Translations under genes and position numbers: made by a program
The notes under the pieces: generated by a model
Databases searched by the model: none
What the model was told of the DNA's origin: nothing
The model's input: only the letters and a program-made list of their open reading frames with translations
Shown: piece by piece, positions 53,501 to 61,920 of the stretch
Layout: the number at the start of each line of letters is the position of its first letter
How positions within the stretch are numbered: position 1 is the first letter of the stretch
Source of the DNA: Microvirga sp. VF16
Lineage (GTDB): Bacteria; Pseudomonadota; Alphaproteobacteria; Rhizobiales; Beijerinckiaceae
Assembly: GCF_016864375.1 (NCBI RefSeq)
Contig: NZ_CP069358.1
Location: forward strand, 62,001-126,000
Direction of reading: 5' to 3'
Length of the DNA stretch: 64,000 nt

Positions 53501-54320
53501 GGCATCGTCACATTAACCAGCGTTCAACAGCATTCAGGACGAGATGAGCCTCGATTTCAGACGGCGAGTGCCGCATAGCTGATATCCGCCCATGCCTCGA
53601 AGGCTTCCTTTCGAGCACTGCGATAGGTGGTGGCAGTCAACTGATGACGCCGCAGGTGAAATAGATTGCTGATCGGATCATGAATCGAGAGAAAACGTTG
53701 CGCCTGCCCGGCCGACTTGAAGCGCTTCATCTGGCGCTCTCGTCGGCGGGTGGGTTGGCGGGAGTTTTCCACCCGGTTATTTAACCCTTTGTGCTGCCGA
53801 TGCTCGATGCGCAGGCCCATGTCCTTGCGAGCCGCACCGTAGGACCCGAGTTTGTCTGTGACCATCACCCGCGGAGCCATGGCGCTCTTCTTCAACAGCT
53901 TGCGCAGCAGGCGCTGGGCGGCTTTGCGATCGCGACGGCTCTGGACCAGCACATCGAGAACAAAGCCGTCCTGATCCACGGCCCGCCAGAGCCAATGCTT
54001 CTTCCCCGCAATCGTGATCACCACCTCGTCGAGATGCCACCGATCGCCCGGCCGAGGAGCACGCCGGCGGATGCGGTTGGCGAACTCGCGGCCGAACTTC
54101 TCGGCCCAGCGTCGCACCGTCTCATGGCTGACCTCAATCCCGCGGGCCGCCAGCATCTCTTCGACCATGCGCAGGCTCAGGGGAAAGCGGAAGTACAACC
54201 AGACTGCGAGGCCGATCACCTCGCCAGGGAAACGGTGGCGGGCATACAATGCAGGACGGGACTTCTTCATATCCCCTCATACGGCGACACCCGATCCCAT
54301 TCCGTTAATGTGACGATGCC
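53501..54320 (-). mobile_element. IS6-type insertion sequence (820 bp), complete
   Basis: Ends GGCATCGTCACATTAA (53501) and TTAATGTGACGATGCC (to 54320) are perfect inverted repeats of 16 bases. The partial copy at 48507-48847 has the opposite orientation. Flanks CAGGCGAG and CAGCTAAG do not match, so no target duplication. Confidence 0.9.
53557..54270 (-). CDS. IS6-family transposase
   Basis: A 237-residue transposase: RHRFPGEVIGLAVWLYFRFP, then RWHLDEVVITIAGKKHWLWR (Asp), MVTDKLGSYGAARKDMG (Asp), NNRVENSRQPTRRRERQMKR (Glu). Complete, so likely functional. The last 90 residues equal those encoded at 48507-48791. Confidence 0.9.
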   Translation of the reverse strand: MKKSRPALYARHRFPGEVIGLAVWLYFRFPLSLRMVEEMLAARGIEVSHETVRRWAEKFGREFANRIRRRAPRPGDRWHLDEVVITIAGKKHWLWRAVDQDGFVLDVLVQSRRDRKAAQRLLRKLLKKSAMAPRVMVTDKLGSYGAARKDMGLRIEHRQHKGLNNRVENSRQPTRRRERQMKRFKSAGQAQRFLSIHDPISNLFHLRRHQLTATTYRSARKEAFEAWADISYAALAV

Positions 54321-54365
54321 CAGCTAAGCAATGGTATCCGGCGCTGTTCCTCAAGCTGGATCCTT

Positions 54366-54391
54366 GAGCGCCCCTCTTGGGGCGCTTTTTT
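54366..54391 (+). terminator. rho-independent terminator
   Basis: GCGCCCC - TCTT - GGGGCGC followed by TTTTTT. It lies 46 bases after the IS6 end; before that insertion it may have ended the ABC transporter operon. Confidence 0.8.
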
Positions 54392-54467
54392 ATCCCATGA
54401 CGGTCGTTAAGTTCAGCCATATGTATTCATCCTTTGCGATGGCCCTTGTGGTTTGATCTCGCCCTAG

Positions 54468-54605
54468 ATGATTCATTTCTCGACGGATGTACCCACCCGC
54501 GCCACAGTCCGCGAGCTGTCGCAGCTCTCCGATCATGAGTTGGCCGATCTCGGCATCTCGCGCTTCCAGATTGCCGTCGTCGCTCGGCAGGCTGCATTCG
54601 CCTAA
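54468..54605 (+). CDS. DUF1127-domain small protein
   Basis: A 45-residue protein: MIHFSTDVPTRATVRELSQL, SDHELADLGISRFQIAVVAR. The RELSxLSDxELxDxGISRxxI pattern is DUF1127. Such very small Arg-rich proteins in alphaproteobacteria have been linked to RNA turnover and phosphate/carbon metabolism. The start is the first ATG after the upstream terminator. Confidence 0.75.
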   Translation: MIHFSTDVPTRATVRELSQLSDHELADLGISRFQIAVVARQAAFA

Positions 54606-54707
54606 AAGCAGTCACGGTTCACGACCGAAGATCCTTGCCCGCGCCTCGGCGGGCATTCGTCGTCAAGATCGATCCAGTCCGAGCTGGATGATGCGTCCGT
54701 TAAAAAG

Positions 54708-54737
54708 GAGCCGGTTCCATTGTCATGGAACCGGCTC
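54708..54737. terminator. strong bidirectional terminator hairpin
   Basis: GAGCCGGTTCCAT - TGTC - ATGGAACCGGCTC, perfect 13-bp stem with TT after on plus and AAAAA before it. It lies between the DUF1127 gene and the convergent Gfo/Idh gene. Confidence 0.75.
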
Positions 54738-54807
54738 TTGTGTTTGTTGATTGCTTGTTTCGAACAGCAGGCTGGAGCGGCTTTATCAAGAATCGCTCGG
54801 GATGAGA

Positions 54808-55589
54808 TCATTCGGCTGCAACCGTCTCCCAGGCCTTGGACTCCTCGGACCGAAAGAGCGCATCGAGAACCCGCATGTTCATGATCGCGTCGGCCACTGG
54901 GAATTCGAGGCTGCTCCCCTCCAGGATCGCGCGGGAGAACGCATCGCCCTGGCATTGATACTGATCGGTGGGGGGAAACTCTTCCGTCTCTGCCCCGCTG
55001 CCAATCAGATCCCGGCCATCGTCGATTACCAAACGCGTCGGCTGGTCGCGCTTCGGGTTGAACGGTACTTGGATCTCCAGCCGCCCCTTCGTGCCGACGA
55101 TCTGCACCCGCTGAGTGGGCACGAGCTGGGTGGCGCAGGTGAAGGCCAGATGCCGTCCATTCGGAAACTCGGCAAGACCGCTTGCAAGCCGGTCCGTTCG
55201 CATGGTGGGGTCCCGGTCGAACACGCCGATCACCCGTTCGGGATCTGCGCCAAAGATGAAGCGAGCGGTCGCAACCGCGTAGCAGCCGACATCGTAGAGG
55301 CCGCCGCCGCCGATCTCGGCCTGGTTGCGGATGTTGTCGGGGTCGGTGAGATGATACGAGAAGAACGTATGGACGGCTCGAACATCGCCGAGGTGGCCGC
55401 TGCGTGCGATCTCCCGCGCCCGCTGCCATTGCGGATGGAAGCGGACCATGAAGGCCTCGGCAACGAGCTTGCCGCTCCTCTTCTGAGCCGCTGCGATCTG
55501 CTGTGCCTCCTTGGCATTCAGCGCGATCGGCTTCTCGCACAAGACATGCTTGCCCGCCTCCAGTGCCTTAATGGTGAGAGGAGCGTGAA
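54808..55589 (-). pseudogene. Gfo/Idh/MocA-family oxidoreductase, N-terminally truncated by IS
   Basis: The frame reads LHAPLTIKALEAGKHVLCEK, PIALNAKEAQQIAAAQ, AEAFMVRFHPQWQRAREIAR, GGGLYDVGCYAVATARFIFG. This is a Gfo/Idh/MocA NAD(P)-dependent dehydrogenase with the EKP motif. The N-terminal Rossmann part (GxGxxG, about 70-80 residues) is missing: the IS5-type element starts upstream of the first homologous residues. It cannot bind cofactor normally. As the last gene of the operon, it probably once acted on a sugar- or inositol-like compound, or a product of the dehydrogenases upstream. Confidence 0.85.
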
Positions 55590-56697
55590 GAGACCGTGTT
55601 GCACGGATCGGTTGGTGAACGCACTGAGCCCGCCCCAAGCCTTTGCTTAAGCGATGCGGACGGACTTCGGGCGTCCAAATTCGAGCATACGGTTCAGGAC
55701 ATGAACAGTGATCGCGACCTCCGTCATGCGACGCTGTTCCGTCCGTGAGCGCAAGCCGTTCCCAATCACTCGTTTCAGCCGGCTGATGGCGGCCTCCACC
55801 AGAGCCCGACGAGTGTACCCGGACCTCTTCTGCCAGCCTATGCGTCCATGCTCCGCGATGCTTTGGAGATGTCGATCGCGCTGGGTCGGAGTGGACTCCA
55901 CATCATCGCTCAGCACTGCCGTTGCTCGTGGTGGAACGATCAGGTCAGCCTCGGGATGGCGCTGGGTGACAGTGCTATAGATGCCCTCCTGATCATAGGC
56001 TCCATCACCAATGAAGGAGGCGAGCGAGCCTTTCACTTGGTCGAGCAGAGGCTCGACCTGCGAGCCGTCATCGACTTCGCTGGTTGTCAACTCTGAAGCG
56101 AGGATCTGCCCGGTCTCGGCGTCGACCCCGATGTGCAGCTTGCGCCAGGATCGGCGTCTGCGGGTGCCATGCTTCTCGACCAACCACTCGCCGGCCCCAC
56201 ACAGCCGCAGCCCAGTGCTGTCCACCAGCAAATGGATGGGCCCAGTGCATGACTGCGGCCGTGGCACCTCCAGAGTTTCGGCTCGCCGGCTCAGGGTCGA
56301 ATGATCCGGGACAGCGAGATTCAGACCAAGGAGTTGGAGAATCGAACCGATCAAGCCCTCCGTCTGGCGCAGCGCCAGCCGGAACACCGCCCGCAGGGTC
56401 AATGCCGTCCCGATGGCCAGGGCCGAATAGGAGGGTTGTCCACCTCGTGTCATCCGGGGCTCGGCCCGCCAAGCGGCAATCGCCTCCTCAGAGAACCAGA
56501 CCGTGAGGCTGCCCCGTTGGCGCAAGGCAGCGTCGTACTCCGCCCAATTCGTCACTCGGTGCCGCTGCTTCGGGATGTGGTGACGGCGATCGACATTGGA
56601 CTTGAACGGCACGGTCGAATCCGAGATCTGGAAGGCACAGTTCTCCTATGCGATCCAGTCTCGGCAGCCAAATCGCCTATCCGTGCAACAAGGCGCC
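55590..56697 (-). mobile_element. IS5-family (IS903-group-like) insertion sequence
   Basis: Inner end repeats GTTGCACGGAT at 55598 and ATCCGTGCAAC to 56689; the full right end read inwards is GGCGCCTTGTTGCACGGAT, as in IS903-type termini. Limits of about 1.1 kb are approximate. No clear target duplication, and host DNA encoding the N-terminus of the Gfo/Idh gene is gone, pointing to an adjacent deletion. Confidence 0.75.
55647..56612 (-). CDS. IS5-family DDE transposase
   Basis: A 321-residue transposase starting MPFKSNVDRRHHIPKQRH. Key parts: NWAEYDAALRQRGSLTVWFS, LLVDSTGLRLCG (Asp), FIGDGAYDQEGI (Asp), TRRALVEAAISRLKRVIGNG (Glu). Full length. It belongs to the same group as 47457-48422 and 41967-42911 but is a distinct sequence. 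Confidence 0.88.
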   Translation of the reverse strand: MPFKSNVDRRHHIPKQRHRVTNWAEYDAALRQRGSLTVWFSEEAIAAWRAEPRMTRGGQPSYSALAIGTALTLRAVFRLALRQTEGLIGSILQLLGLNLAVPDHSTLSRRAETLEVPRPQSCTGPIHLLVDSTGLRLCGAGEWLVEKHGTRRRRSWRKLHIGVDAETGQILASELTTSEVDDGSQVEPLLDQVKGSLASFIGDGAYDQEGIYSTVTQRHPEADLIVPPRATAVLSDDVESTPTQRDRHLQSIAEHGRIGWQKRSGYTRRALVEAAISRLKRVIGNGLRSRTEQRRMTEVAITVHVLNRMLEFGRPKSVRIA

Positions 56698-56729
56698 GCC
56701 GAAGCGTTTCTTCCAATCCTTCGACCGTC

Positions 56730-57074
56730 TCAGCCCTTGATCGCGGTCACGACGACCTCAATCAAGGCGCCGCCTCCAAGATCCGCAACGCCGACTGTGG
56801 CCCGTGCCGGCAGATTGTCGCCGAAGAACTCGGTCCAGACCGCATCCATTTCCTTCTTCTGCGAAAGGTCGGTGACGAAGATCGACGCCGCGACGACCTT
56901 CGTCGCGTCCGTACCGGCCTCCTTCAGGTATCCGGCGATCTTTCCCAGGATGTTGCGGGTTTGCTCGCCCATCGAAACGCTCGTGTCGTCAGCGATCGTG
57001 CCGCCGATATAAACGAAGCCATTCGCCTCGACCGCGCGATGCATGATCGGTGTGCGGATGTTTCTCTGGATCAT
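56730..57074 (-). CDS. RidA-family protein (imine/enamine deaminase-like)
   Basis: A 114-residue RidA/YjgF-type protein. It carries GFVYIGGTIADDTSVSMGEQ, TRNILGKIAGYLKEAGTDA, and the end PARATVGVADLGGGALIEVV, where the Arg and Glu positions of the active site lie. RidA enzymes hydrolyse reactive imines made by amino acid oxidases or dehydratases. It stands 25 bases after the FAD oxidoreductase gene, fitting a role in clearing imine products. Confidence 0.9.
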   Translation of the reverse strand: MIQRNIRTPIMHRAVEANGFVYIGGTIADDTSVSMGEQTRNILGKIAGYLKEAGTDATKVVAASIFVTDLSQKKEMDAVWTEFFGDNLPARATVGVADLGGGALIEVVVTAIKG

Positions 57075-57099
57075 CGTCTTATCCTCTCAGGTTAAAAAA

Positions 57100-58212
57100 T
57101 CAGGTGGCGAAGCGCTCTATGCGCAGGCCGTCGATCGGTGTGTTCGTGTTTCCAATGGCAATGAGTTCCGCCATGACCGCACCGGTTCCTGGTCCCAGCT
57201 GGAACCCGTGCAGCGAGAATCCGAACTGGTGGAAAAGTCCCTCATGCTTGGCACTCGGGCCGAGGACGGGAAGGTCGTCCGCCGTCCGCGCCTCGATCCC
57301 GGCCCAGGCCCGGACGACTGTCGCATTGCGCATGACCGGGAAAAGCTCCCACACGGTGCGGGCGCTCTCCTGGAGCTTGCGCCAGTCCAGAACTGTCTCG
57401 CCGGTGTCCAGGTAGGGCGTTGCGAGGTATCCGCCGCCGATCAACACGGTTCCATTCGCAAATTGCTTGAACGAGAGCTTGCGTCCTCGCAGGATCACCA
57501 CCGGCCTGATGAACTCGGGCACGCGCGATGTGATCATCAGCATGGGCGCAACCGTCTCGACCGGCACCGGCTCGCCCAAGGCAGCGGCAATGTGCCCTCC
57601 CCACGCGCCGGCGGCATTGACGAGCACGGGAGCCTCGTACGTCTCGCCCCCCGCGTCGACGCGCCAGAGCTGACCGTCCTTGCGGATATTGGTCGCCGCA
57701 ACTCCCTCGCGCACGATGGTTCCGAGCTGCTCCGCCCTGCGGCGGAAGGCGGTTGTCGTCTGTGCCGGATTAGCCGCACCGTCGCGCCGTGACACGACCC
57801 CACCAGGACATGTCTCAGCGACGGCAGGAACGAGACGACGCAACTCCTTTGCGTCGATCAGCTCTTCATGAGTAAAGCCGCGCAGGTTCAGATCAGCGAC
57901 GCGGGAACGGCAGGCCTCAAGCTCCTCATCGTCTTCGGCGACAAGCACCTGACCATGACTGTCGAAGCCACAGTCGTCACCGACAAGCTCCTGGATTCCC
58001 TCCCACACATCCATGGAGCGGATCGAGAGAGGGATCTCCGCGACATGCCGGGCTAGCTGACGCACCCCGCCGGCATTCACGCCTGAGGCATGCCGGCCTG
58101 CATAGTCTTTCTCGATTAGGACGGGCCGGAGACCACGCAGACAGAGGTGCAGGGCCGTTGAACACCCGTGAATACCGCCACCGACAACGATCGCGTCTGC
58201 CCTCACGGTCAT
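57100..58212 (-). CDS. FAD-dependent oxidoreductase, beta subunit-like (HcnC / OoxB / LhpB type)
   Basis: A 370-residue DAO-fold flavoprotein. The N-terminal dinucleotide-binding motif is DAIVVGGGIHGCSTALHLCL. Middle motifs SGVNAGGVRQL and LVNAAGAWGG, and the end GLFHQFGFSLHGFQLGPGTG, match sarcosine oxidase beta / opine oxidase B / HcnC proteins. It overlaps the upstream alpha gene by 4 bases. It is expected to hold the substrate-oxidising FAD and to work with the two preceding genes as one membrane-linked or soluble dehydrogenase. Confidence 0.88.
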   Translation of the reverse strand: MTVRADAIVVGGGIHGCSTALHLCLRGLRPVLIEKDYAGRHASGVNAGGVRQLARHVAEIPLSIRSMDVWEGIQELVGDDCGFDSHGQVLVAEDDEELEACRSRVADLNLRGFTHEELIDAKELRRLVPAVAETCPGGVVSRRDGAANPAQTTTAFRRRAEQLGTIVREGVAATNIRKDGQLWRVDAGGETYEAPVLVNAAGAWGGHIAAALGEPVPVETVAPMLMITSRVPEFIRPVVILRGRKLSFKQFANGTVLIGGGYLATPYLDTGETVLDWRKLQESARTVWELFPVMRNATVVRAWAGIEARTADDLPVLGPSAKHEGLFHQFGFSLHGFQLGPGTGAVMAELIAIGNTNTPIDGLRIERFAT

Positions 58213-59630
58213 CCGCGCACCACGGCCTTCGTTGCGCTCTCGTTTTTGGGAAGGGAGGCAAGCTCCGACAGCGTGATGGGCTTCACCGGCGCCCGAAGAC
58301 GATAGTACCCGATCTCCTGGGGAGCCTTACCGCGGGCTTCGGCCATCAGCTCCGTCACCGTGAGCCCACAAAGGCGCCCCTGGCACGGGCCCATGCCTGT
58401 GCGGCGATAGGCCTTGAGCTGGTTCGGACCGGTAGCGCCGATTGCCACGGAATCCAGGATGTCCTGCGCCGTGACCTCCTCGCAGCGACAGACGATCGTA
58501 TCGCCTCCAGGAACCCGGAACTGCTTCGACGGCCGGAACAGGATGTCGAGGAAAGTCCGCCCACGCTCAGCCTTTGCCAAGGCAGCCCTGAGGATTTCCA
58601 TGCTCGGTGCCTTTGCGCCGGCTTGCGGCCTGAGGGCCTCGACAGCGGCCCGCGCGGCGATCCGGCCCCGTTCCACAGCGGCAAGCGCACCGCCGATCCC
58701 GGCACCGTCGCCCGCGATGGCAATGCCTTCGACCGAAGTGCCGCCATTGGCGTCGAGAACGGGCGACCAGCAGAGCTGGATATCATCCCACCGGTGCTTG
58801 ACCCCAGCGGACATGGCCAGATTGACGTTCGGCACAACGCCTTGATGCAGAAGCAACAGGTCCGCCGGAACACGGGCATTGCGGCCTCCTGCCTCATAGG
58901 TGACGCTTTCGAGCCGGCCCTGACCAGTGGCCTCGATCTTTGTGACGCCACCCACGACCCGCACCTTGGACCGGACCTCCCGCATCATCGCGAGACCTTT
59001 GCGGAAGTAAGGCGATGTCAGAAACGCCGCCGCGTGTGGCAGGGCCCGGAGATAGTTGCGGCGCTCCGTTGTGTTCAACACAAGATCGATGCGCCCGCCC
59101 ATGCGCAGGATTTGCGCCGTCAGCAACCAGAAGAGAGGTCCCTGCCCCGCAACGACCGTCTTGCCATCGGGTATCAGCCCGGAGGATTTGAGCGCAGTCT
59201 GTACCGCGCCCGCGGTCATCACGCCCGGCAATGTCCAGCCGGGGATCGGGAACGGGCGTTCGAGAGCGCCCGTTGCGAGGATCACACGCTTGGCTCGGAT
59301 GAACTGCGATCCGCCGCCGATCGAAATGCCGATCTCCAGGTGCCGGTCGAGGCTCCACACCGTCGCGCCCTGCAGAATTTCAGCACCGCTCGCGCGCACC
59401 TCCTCGACGAGCTTCGAGCCTGCCCAGTAGTCGTCACCGAGCAAGCGCGTCTCCTTCACCGGCGTCGACGTGACGCCCCGCCAGACCTGCCCGCCAGGCC
59501 CCTGGTTCTCATCGAGCAGCAGGGTAGAAAGACCTGACTGCGCGGCCAGGCTTGCAGCCGCAAGTCCTGCGGGCCCCGCGCCGATGACGGCGACGTCGTA
59601 CTCATCGCGCATTGGACGATTGTTGGTCAT
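58209..59630 (-). CDS. FAD/NAD(P)-binding oxidoreductase, alpha subunit-like (HcnB / OoxA / LhpE type)
   Basis: A 473-residue flavoprotein. N-terminal FAD motif VAVIGAGPAGLAAASLAAQS; second nucleotide motif around GKTVVAGQGPLFWLLTAQI; and VEGIAIAGDGAGIGGALAAV. The C-terminal part has a [2Fe-2S] BFD-like site: TIVCRCEEVTAQDI with CRC, then GPCQGRLCG. The gene overlaps its neighbours on both sides by 4 bases, so translation is coupled. It probably passes electrons between the beta subunit FAD and the small [2Fe-2S] subunit. Confidence 0.9.
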   Translation of the reverse strand: MTNNRPMRDEYDVAVIGAGPAGLAAASLAAQSGLSTLLLDENQGPGGQVWRGVTSTPVKETRLLGDDYWAGSKLVEEVRASGAEILQGATVWSLDRHLEIGISIGGGSQFIRAKRVILATGALERPFPIPGWTLPGVMTAGAVQTALKSSGLIPDGKTVVAGQGPLFWLLTAQILRMGGRIDLVLNTTERRNYLRALPHAAAFLTSPYFRKGLAMMREVRSKVRVVGGVTKIEATGQGRLESVTYEAGGRNARVPADLLLLHQGVVPNVNLAMSAGVKHRWDDIQLCWSPVLDANGGTSVEGIAIAGDGAGIGGALAAVERGRIAARAAVEALRPQAGAKAPSMEILRAALAKAERGRTFLDILFRPSKQFRVPGGDTIVCRCEEVTAQDILDSVAIGATGPNQLKAYRRTGMGPCQGRLCGLTVTELMAEARGKAPQEIGYYRLRAPVKPITLSELASLPKNESATKAVVRG

Positions 59631-59923
59631 CGGCCGATCTCTCTCTTGCCCTTCTGGATTTCAACCTGCATGCCGGAACGCACGGGAACGAGACAGCCCT
59701 GTCGGTTACCCATCCCGTCGATGGTCACGAGACAATCGAAGCATACGCCCATCATGCAATACGGCAGGCGTGGCGCCCCGCTCACCGCCGTCTCCCTTCG
59801 CACATCGAGGCCGGATGCCAGCAAAGCCGCTGAAACAGTATCGCCTTCTCGCGCCATAACCGGGCGGCCGTCAACGAAGATCTCGACCGGCTTCCTGGTG
59901 TCATCATCAAATCGCTTGAACAT
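59627..59923 (-). CDS. (2Fe-2S)-binding small subunit (HcnA / LhpF type)
   Basis: A 98-residue ferredoxin-like protein: VEIFVDGRPVMAREGDTVSA, ALLASGL, then PYCMMGVCFDCLVTIDG with the cluster Cys pattern CxxxxCxxC, and a fourth Cys in NRQGCLVPV. This is the gamma-type subunit of heterotrimeric amino acid/opine/hydroxyproline dehydrogenases and of HcnABC. It overlaps the alpha gene by 4 bases. Confidence 0.9.
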   Translation of the reverse strand: MFKRFDDDTRKPVEIFVDGRPVMAREGDTVSAALLASGLDVRRETAVSGAPRLPYCMMGVCFDCLVTIDGMGNRQGCLVPVRSGMQVEIQKGKREIGR

Positions 59924-59965
59924 TCATCGTCTCCCAGGCCTTGCGTCAGCCCTTTCCCTTACGGC

Positions 59966-61102
59966 TCAGTAGTACCCGCTGGTCCGTACGTCCGACTGCT
60001 GAAAGCGCTTGGCCGAGAACGCGCCGAGCTTGTTCTTGTCGAGCGCGCCCGCTGCCACCATTGGGGCAATTTCAAAAGCGTGATTGGAAGCGAGCGTCAC
60101 GCCGGAGTGGCAGCAGGTGACGAACGCGCCGGGGCACGTCTCGGACTGGTCGTAAATGGGGAATCCATCCTTCGGCATTACGCGAATGCCGGACCAGGAT
60201 CGCACGACGTTCAACCGACCGAGCAGCGGGAACATACGCTGCGCCCGGTCGGCCATAACGGAACTTATCGGGAGGTTCAGGACGGTGTCGTCCAGCAAGT
60301 CTTCCTTGCTGTCGCCGATCATGACCGTACCTTCGTCCGTCTGCCGAACCGTCGTCAGGGGATGCGGCAGGAAGGGCATCGTCCGTTCGGTCACGACGAT
60401 CTGCCCGCGCGTGGGGCCCATGGACGCTTCGAGTCCGACCATCGGGGCGAGCGTCTGGTTCGCATTGCCTGCCGCAAGAATGATCTTCCCGGCCCGGATC
60501 TCACCCTTCGCGCTCGTGAGCCGGAACTCACCCTGCACGTACTTGATGTCGGAGACAGGATGCTCTGGTCGGTAATCGACCCCGAACTTCGCCATGCCCG
60601 TATGCAACGCACGGAACGTACGCAGCGAGTTCACGTGTCCGTCGTAGGGGCAGAAGCTTCCACCCGACACCTCTGGACCGATATGCGGCAACATCTTTGC
60701 GACCTGATCGCGGCCGAGAATTTCCATTTTGTAGTCGACAGCGCCGGGCTGGTTATGCAGGCGCTTCAGAAGCACCGAGCGCTGCTCCAGCTCCTCTTCT
60801 CCGAGCGTGAGATGAAAGCCGCCATTGCGCTGGAAGCAGACGTCCAGGCCGGTCTGCTCGCGCAGTTCCGCTGCGAGCTTCGGCCAACTGTCCGATGCCT
60901 GCATGGTCCAGCCCGTATAGGCCGGCATGCCGAGTCCCTTGCTCTGCACCCAGACCAGGGCGAAGTTCGCTCGCGACGCCCGCTTGGCAATGTCTCCCTC
61001 GTCGAGCACGCAGACTTTCTGGCCGATACGGCCGAGCCCCCAGGCAATGGCGGACCCCAAGAGGCCACCACCGACCACGACGATGTCATAACTGTTACGC
61101 AT
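59966..61102 (-). CDS. FAD-dependent DAO-type oxidoreductase
   Basis: A 378-residue flavoprotein with the FAD motif YDIVVVGGGLLGSAIAWGLG. It keeps SRANFALVWVQSKGLGMP and GKIILAAGNANQTLAPMVGL, plus WSGIRVMPKDGFPIYDQS. It is related to D-amino-acid dehydrogenase/sarcosine-type oxidases, but differs from the beta subunit at 57100. It follows the permease gene by 11 bases and precedes the small [2Fe-2S] subunit gene, so it belongs to the operon. The substrate is probably an N-substituted or D-amino acid. Confidence 0.88.
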   Translation of the reverse strand: MRNSYDIVVVGGGLLGSAIAWGLGRIGQKVCVLDEGDIAKRASRANFALVWVQSKGLGMPAYTGWTMQASDSWPKLAAELREQTGLDVCFQRNGGFHLTLGEEELEQRSVLLKRLHNQPGAVDYKMEILGRDQVAKMLPHIGPEVSGGSFCPYDGHVNSLRTFRALHTGMAKFGVDYRPEHPVSDIKYVQGEFRLTSAKGEIRAGKIILAAGNANQTLAPMVGLEASMGPTRGQIVVTERTMPFLPHPLTTVRQTDEGTVMIGDSKEDLLDDTVLNLPISSVMADRAQRMFPLLGRLNVVRSWSGIRVMPKDGFPIYDQSETCPGAFVTCCHSGVTLASNHAFEIAPMVAAGALDKNKLGAFSAKRFQQSDVRTSGYY

Positions 61103-61113
61103 TGAGCTATTCC

Positions 61114-61920
61114 TTACCGCCCGCGGTCGCTATGTCCGGCGAGCACCCGCTCGAGGCCGTAGAACCGATCGAGCAGGATGAGTGCGAGCATCGTGATCAC
61201 GATCACGCTTGCGGATACCGAGGTCACGAGTGGGTCGATATTGTCTTGGATGTAGAGGAACATGCGCACCGGAAGCGTCTCGACGCCCGGCGCAGCAAGG
61301 AACACCGTCATGGTGACCTCATCGAACGACTGAATGAAGGCGAGCGCCCAGCCACTCACAACTCCGGGGAGGATAAGCGGGAGGGTCACCCGGCGGAACA
61401 GCGTCCAGTTGTTGGCACCGAGAGACACGGCCGCCATTTCGACCGAGCGGTCCATGCCTGTTGCAGCGGCCAGGGTCAGGCGCAGAGCGAACGGGAACAC
61501 CACGACGACGTGGGCGATGAGAAGCGCCGTGAAAGTGCCGCTAAGCCCCGTCTGAGTAAAGAACCGCAGGAACGCGATGCCGAGCACGACATGCGGGATC
61601 ATTAACGGAGACAGGAACAGGGCCGACAATGCCTCGCGGCCACGGAACTGGTGGCGTGCGATTGCAAGAGCCGCAGGCACTGCGAACAGGAGCGCGACGA
61701 CAGAGGAGACTGCGCCGATCCACAGGCTGACCCAGAAGGCGTTGATGAACTCAGGGTAAGCAGCGATGGTGCGGAACCATCGGAGCGAGAAGCTGCTCGT
61801 GGGCAGGGACAGGTAGCCTTCTGGCGTGAAAGCGACAAGGCAGACCACAACGATTGGCGCGACCATGAAGATCACGAAGAGGGTGTGGAAAATCAGCGCG
61901 ATAGGTCCATTGCGACTCAT
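61114..61920 (-). CDS. spermidine/putrescine-type ABC transporter permease (PotC-like)
   Basis: A 268-residue permease with six transmembrane segments (FHTLFVIFMVAPIVVVCLVA near the start). The EAA loop reads MAAVSLGANNWTLFRRVTLP. The family imports polyamines, opines, Fe3+ or small organic compounds. It overlaps the other permease by 4 bases. Confidence 0.92.
   Translation of the reverse strand: MSRNGPIALIFHTLFVIFMVAPIVVVCLVAFTPEGYLSLPTSSFSLRWFRTIAAYPEFINAFWVSLWIGAVSSVVALLFAVPAALAIARHQFRGREALSALFLSPLMIPHVVLGIAFLRFFTQTGLSGTFTALLIAHVVVVFPFALRLTLAAATGMDRSVEMAAVSLGANNWTLFRRVTLPLILPGVVSGWALAFIQSFDEVTMTVFLAAPGVETLPVRMFLYIQDNIDPLVTSVSASVIVITMLALILLDRFYGLERVLAGHSDRGR

Noticed and set aside
58158..59537. 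459-codon plus-strand reading frame
   Set aside because: It lies entirely antisense to the clear FAD oxidoreductase gene at 58209-59630. High GC gives long antisense frames, and its composition (many His/Arg/Pro) is not protein-like.
60080..61105. 341-codon plus-strand reading frame
   Set aside because: Antisense shadow of the DAO-type oxidoreductase at 59966-61102.
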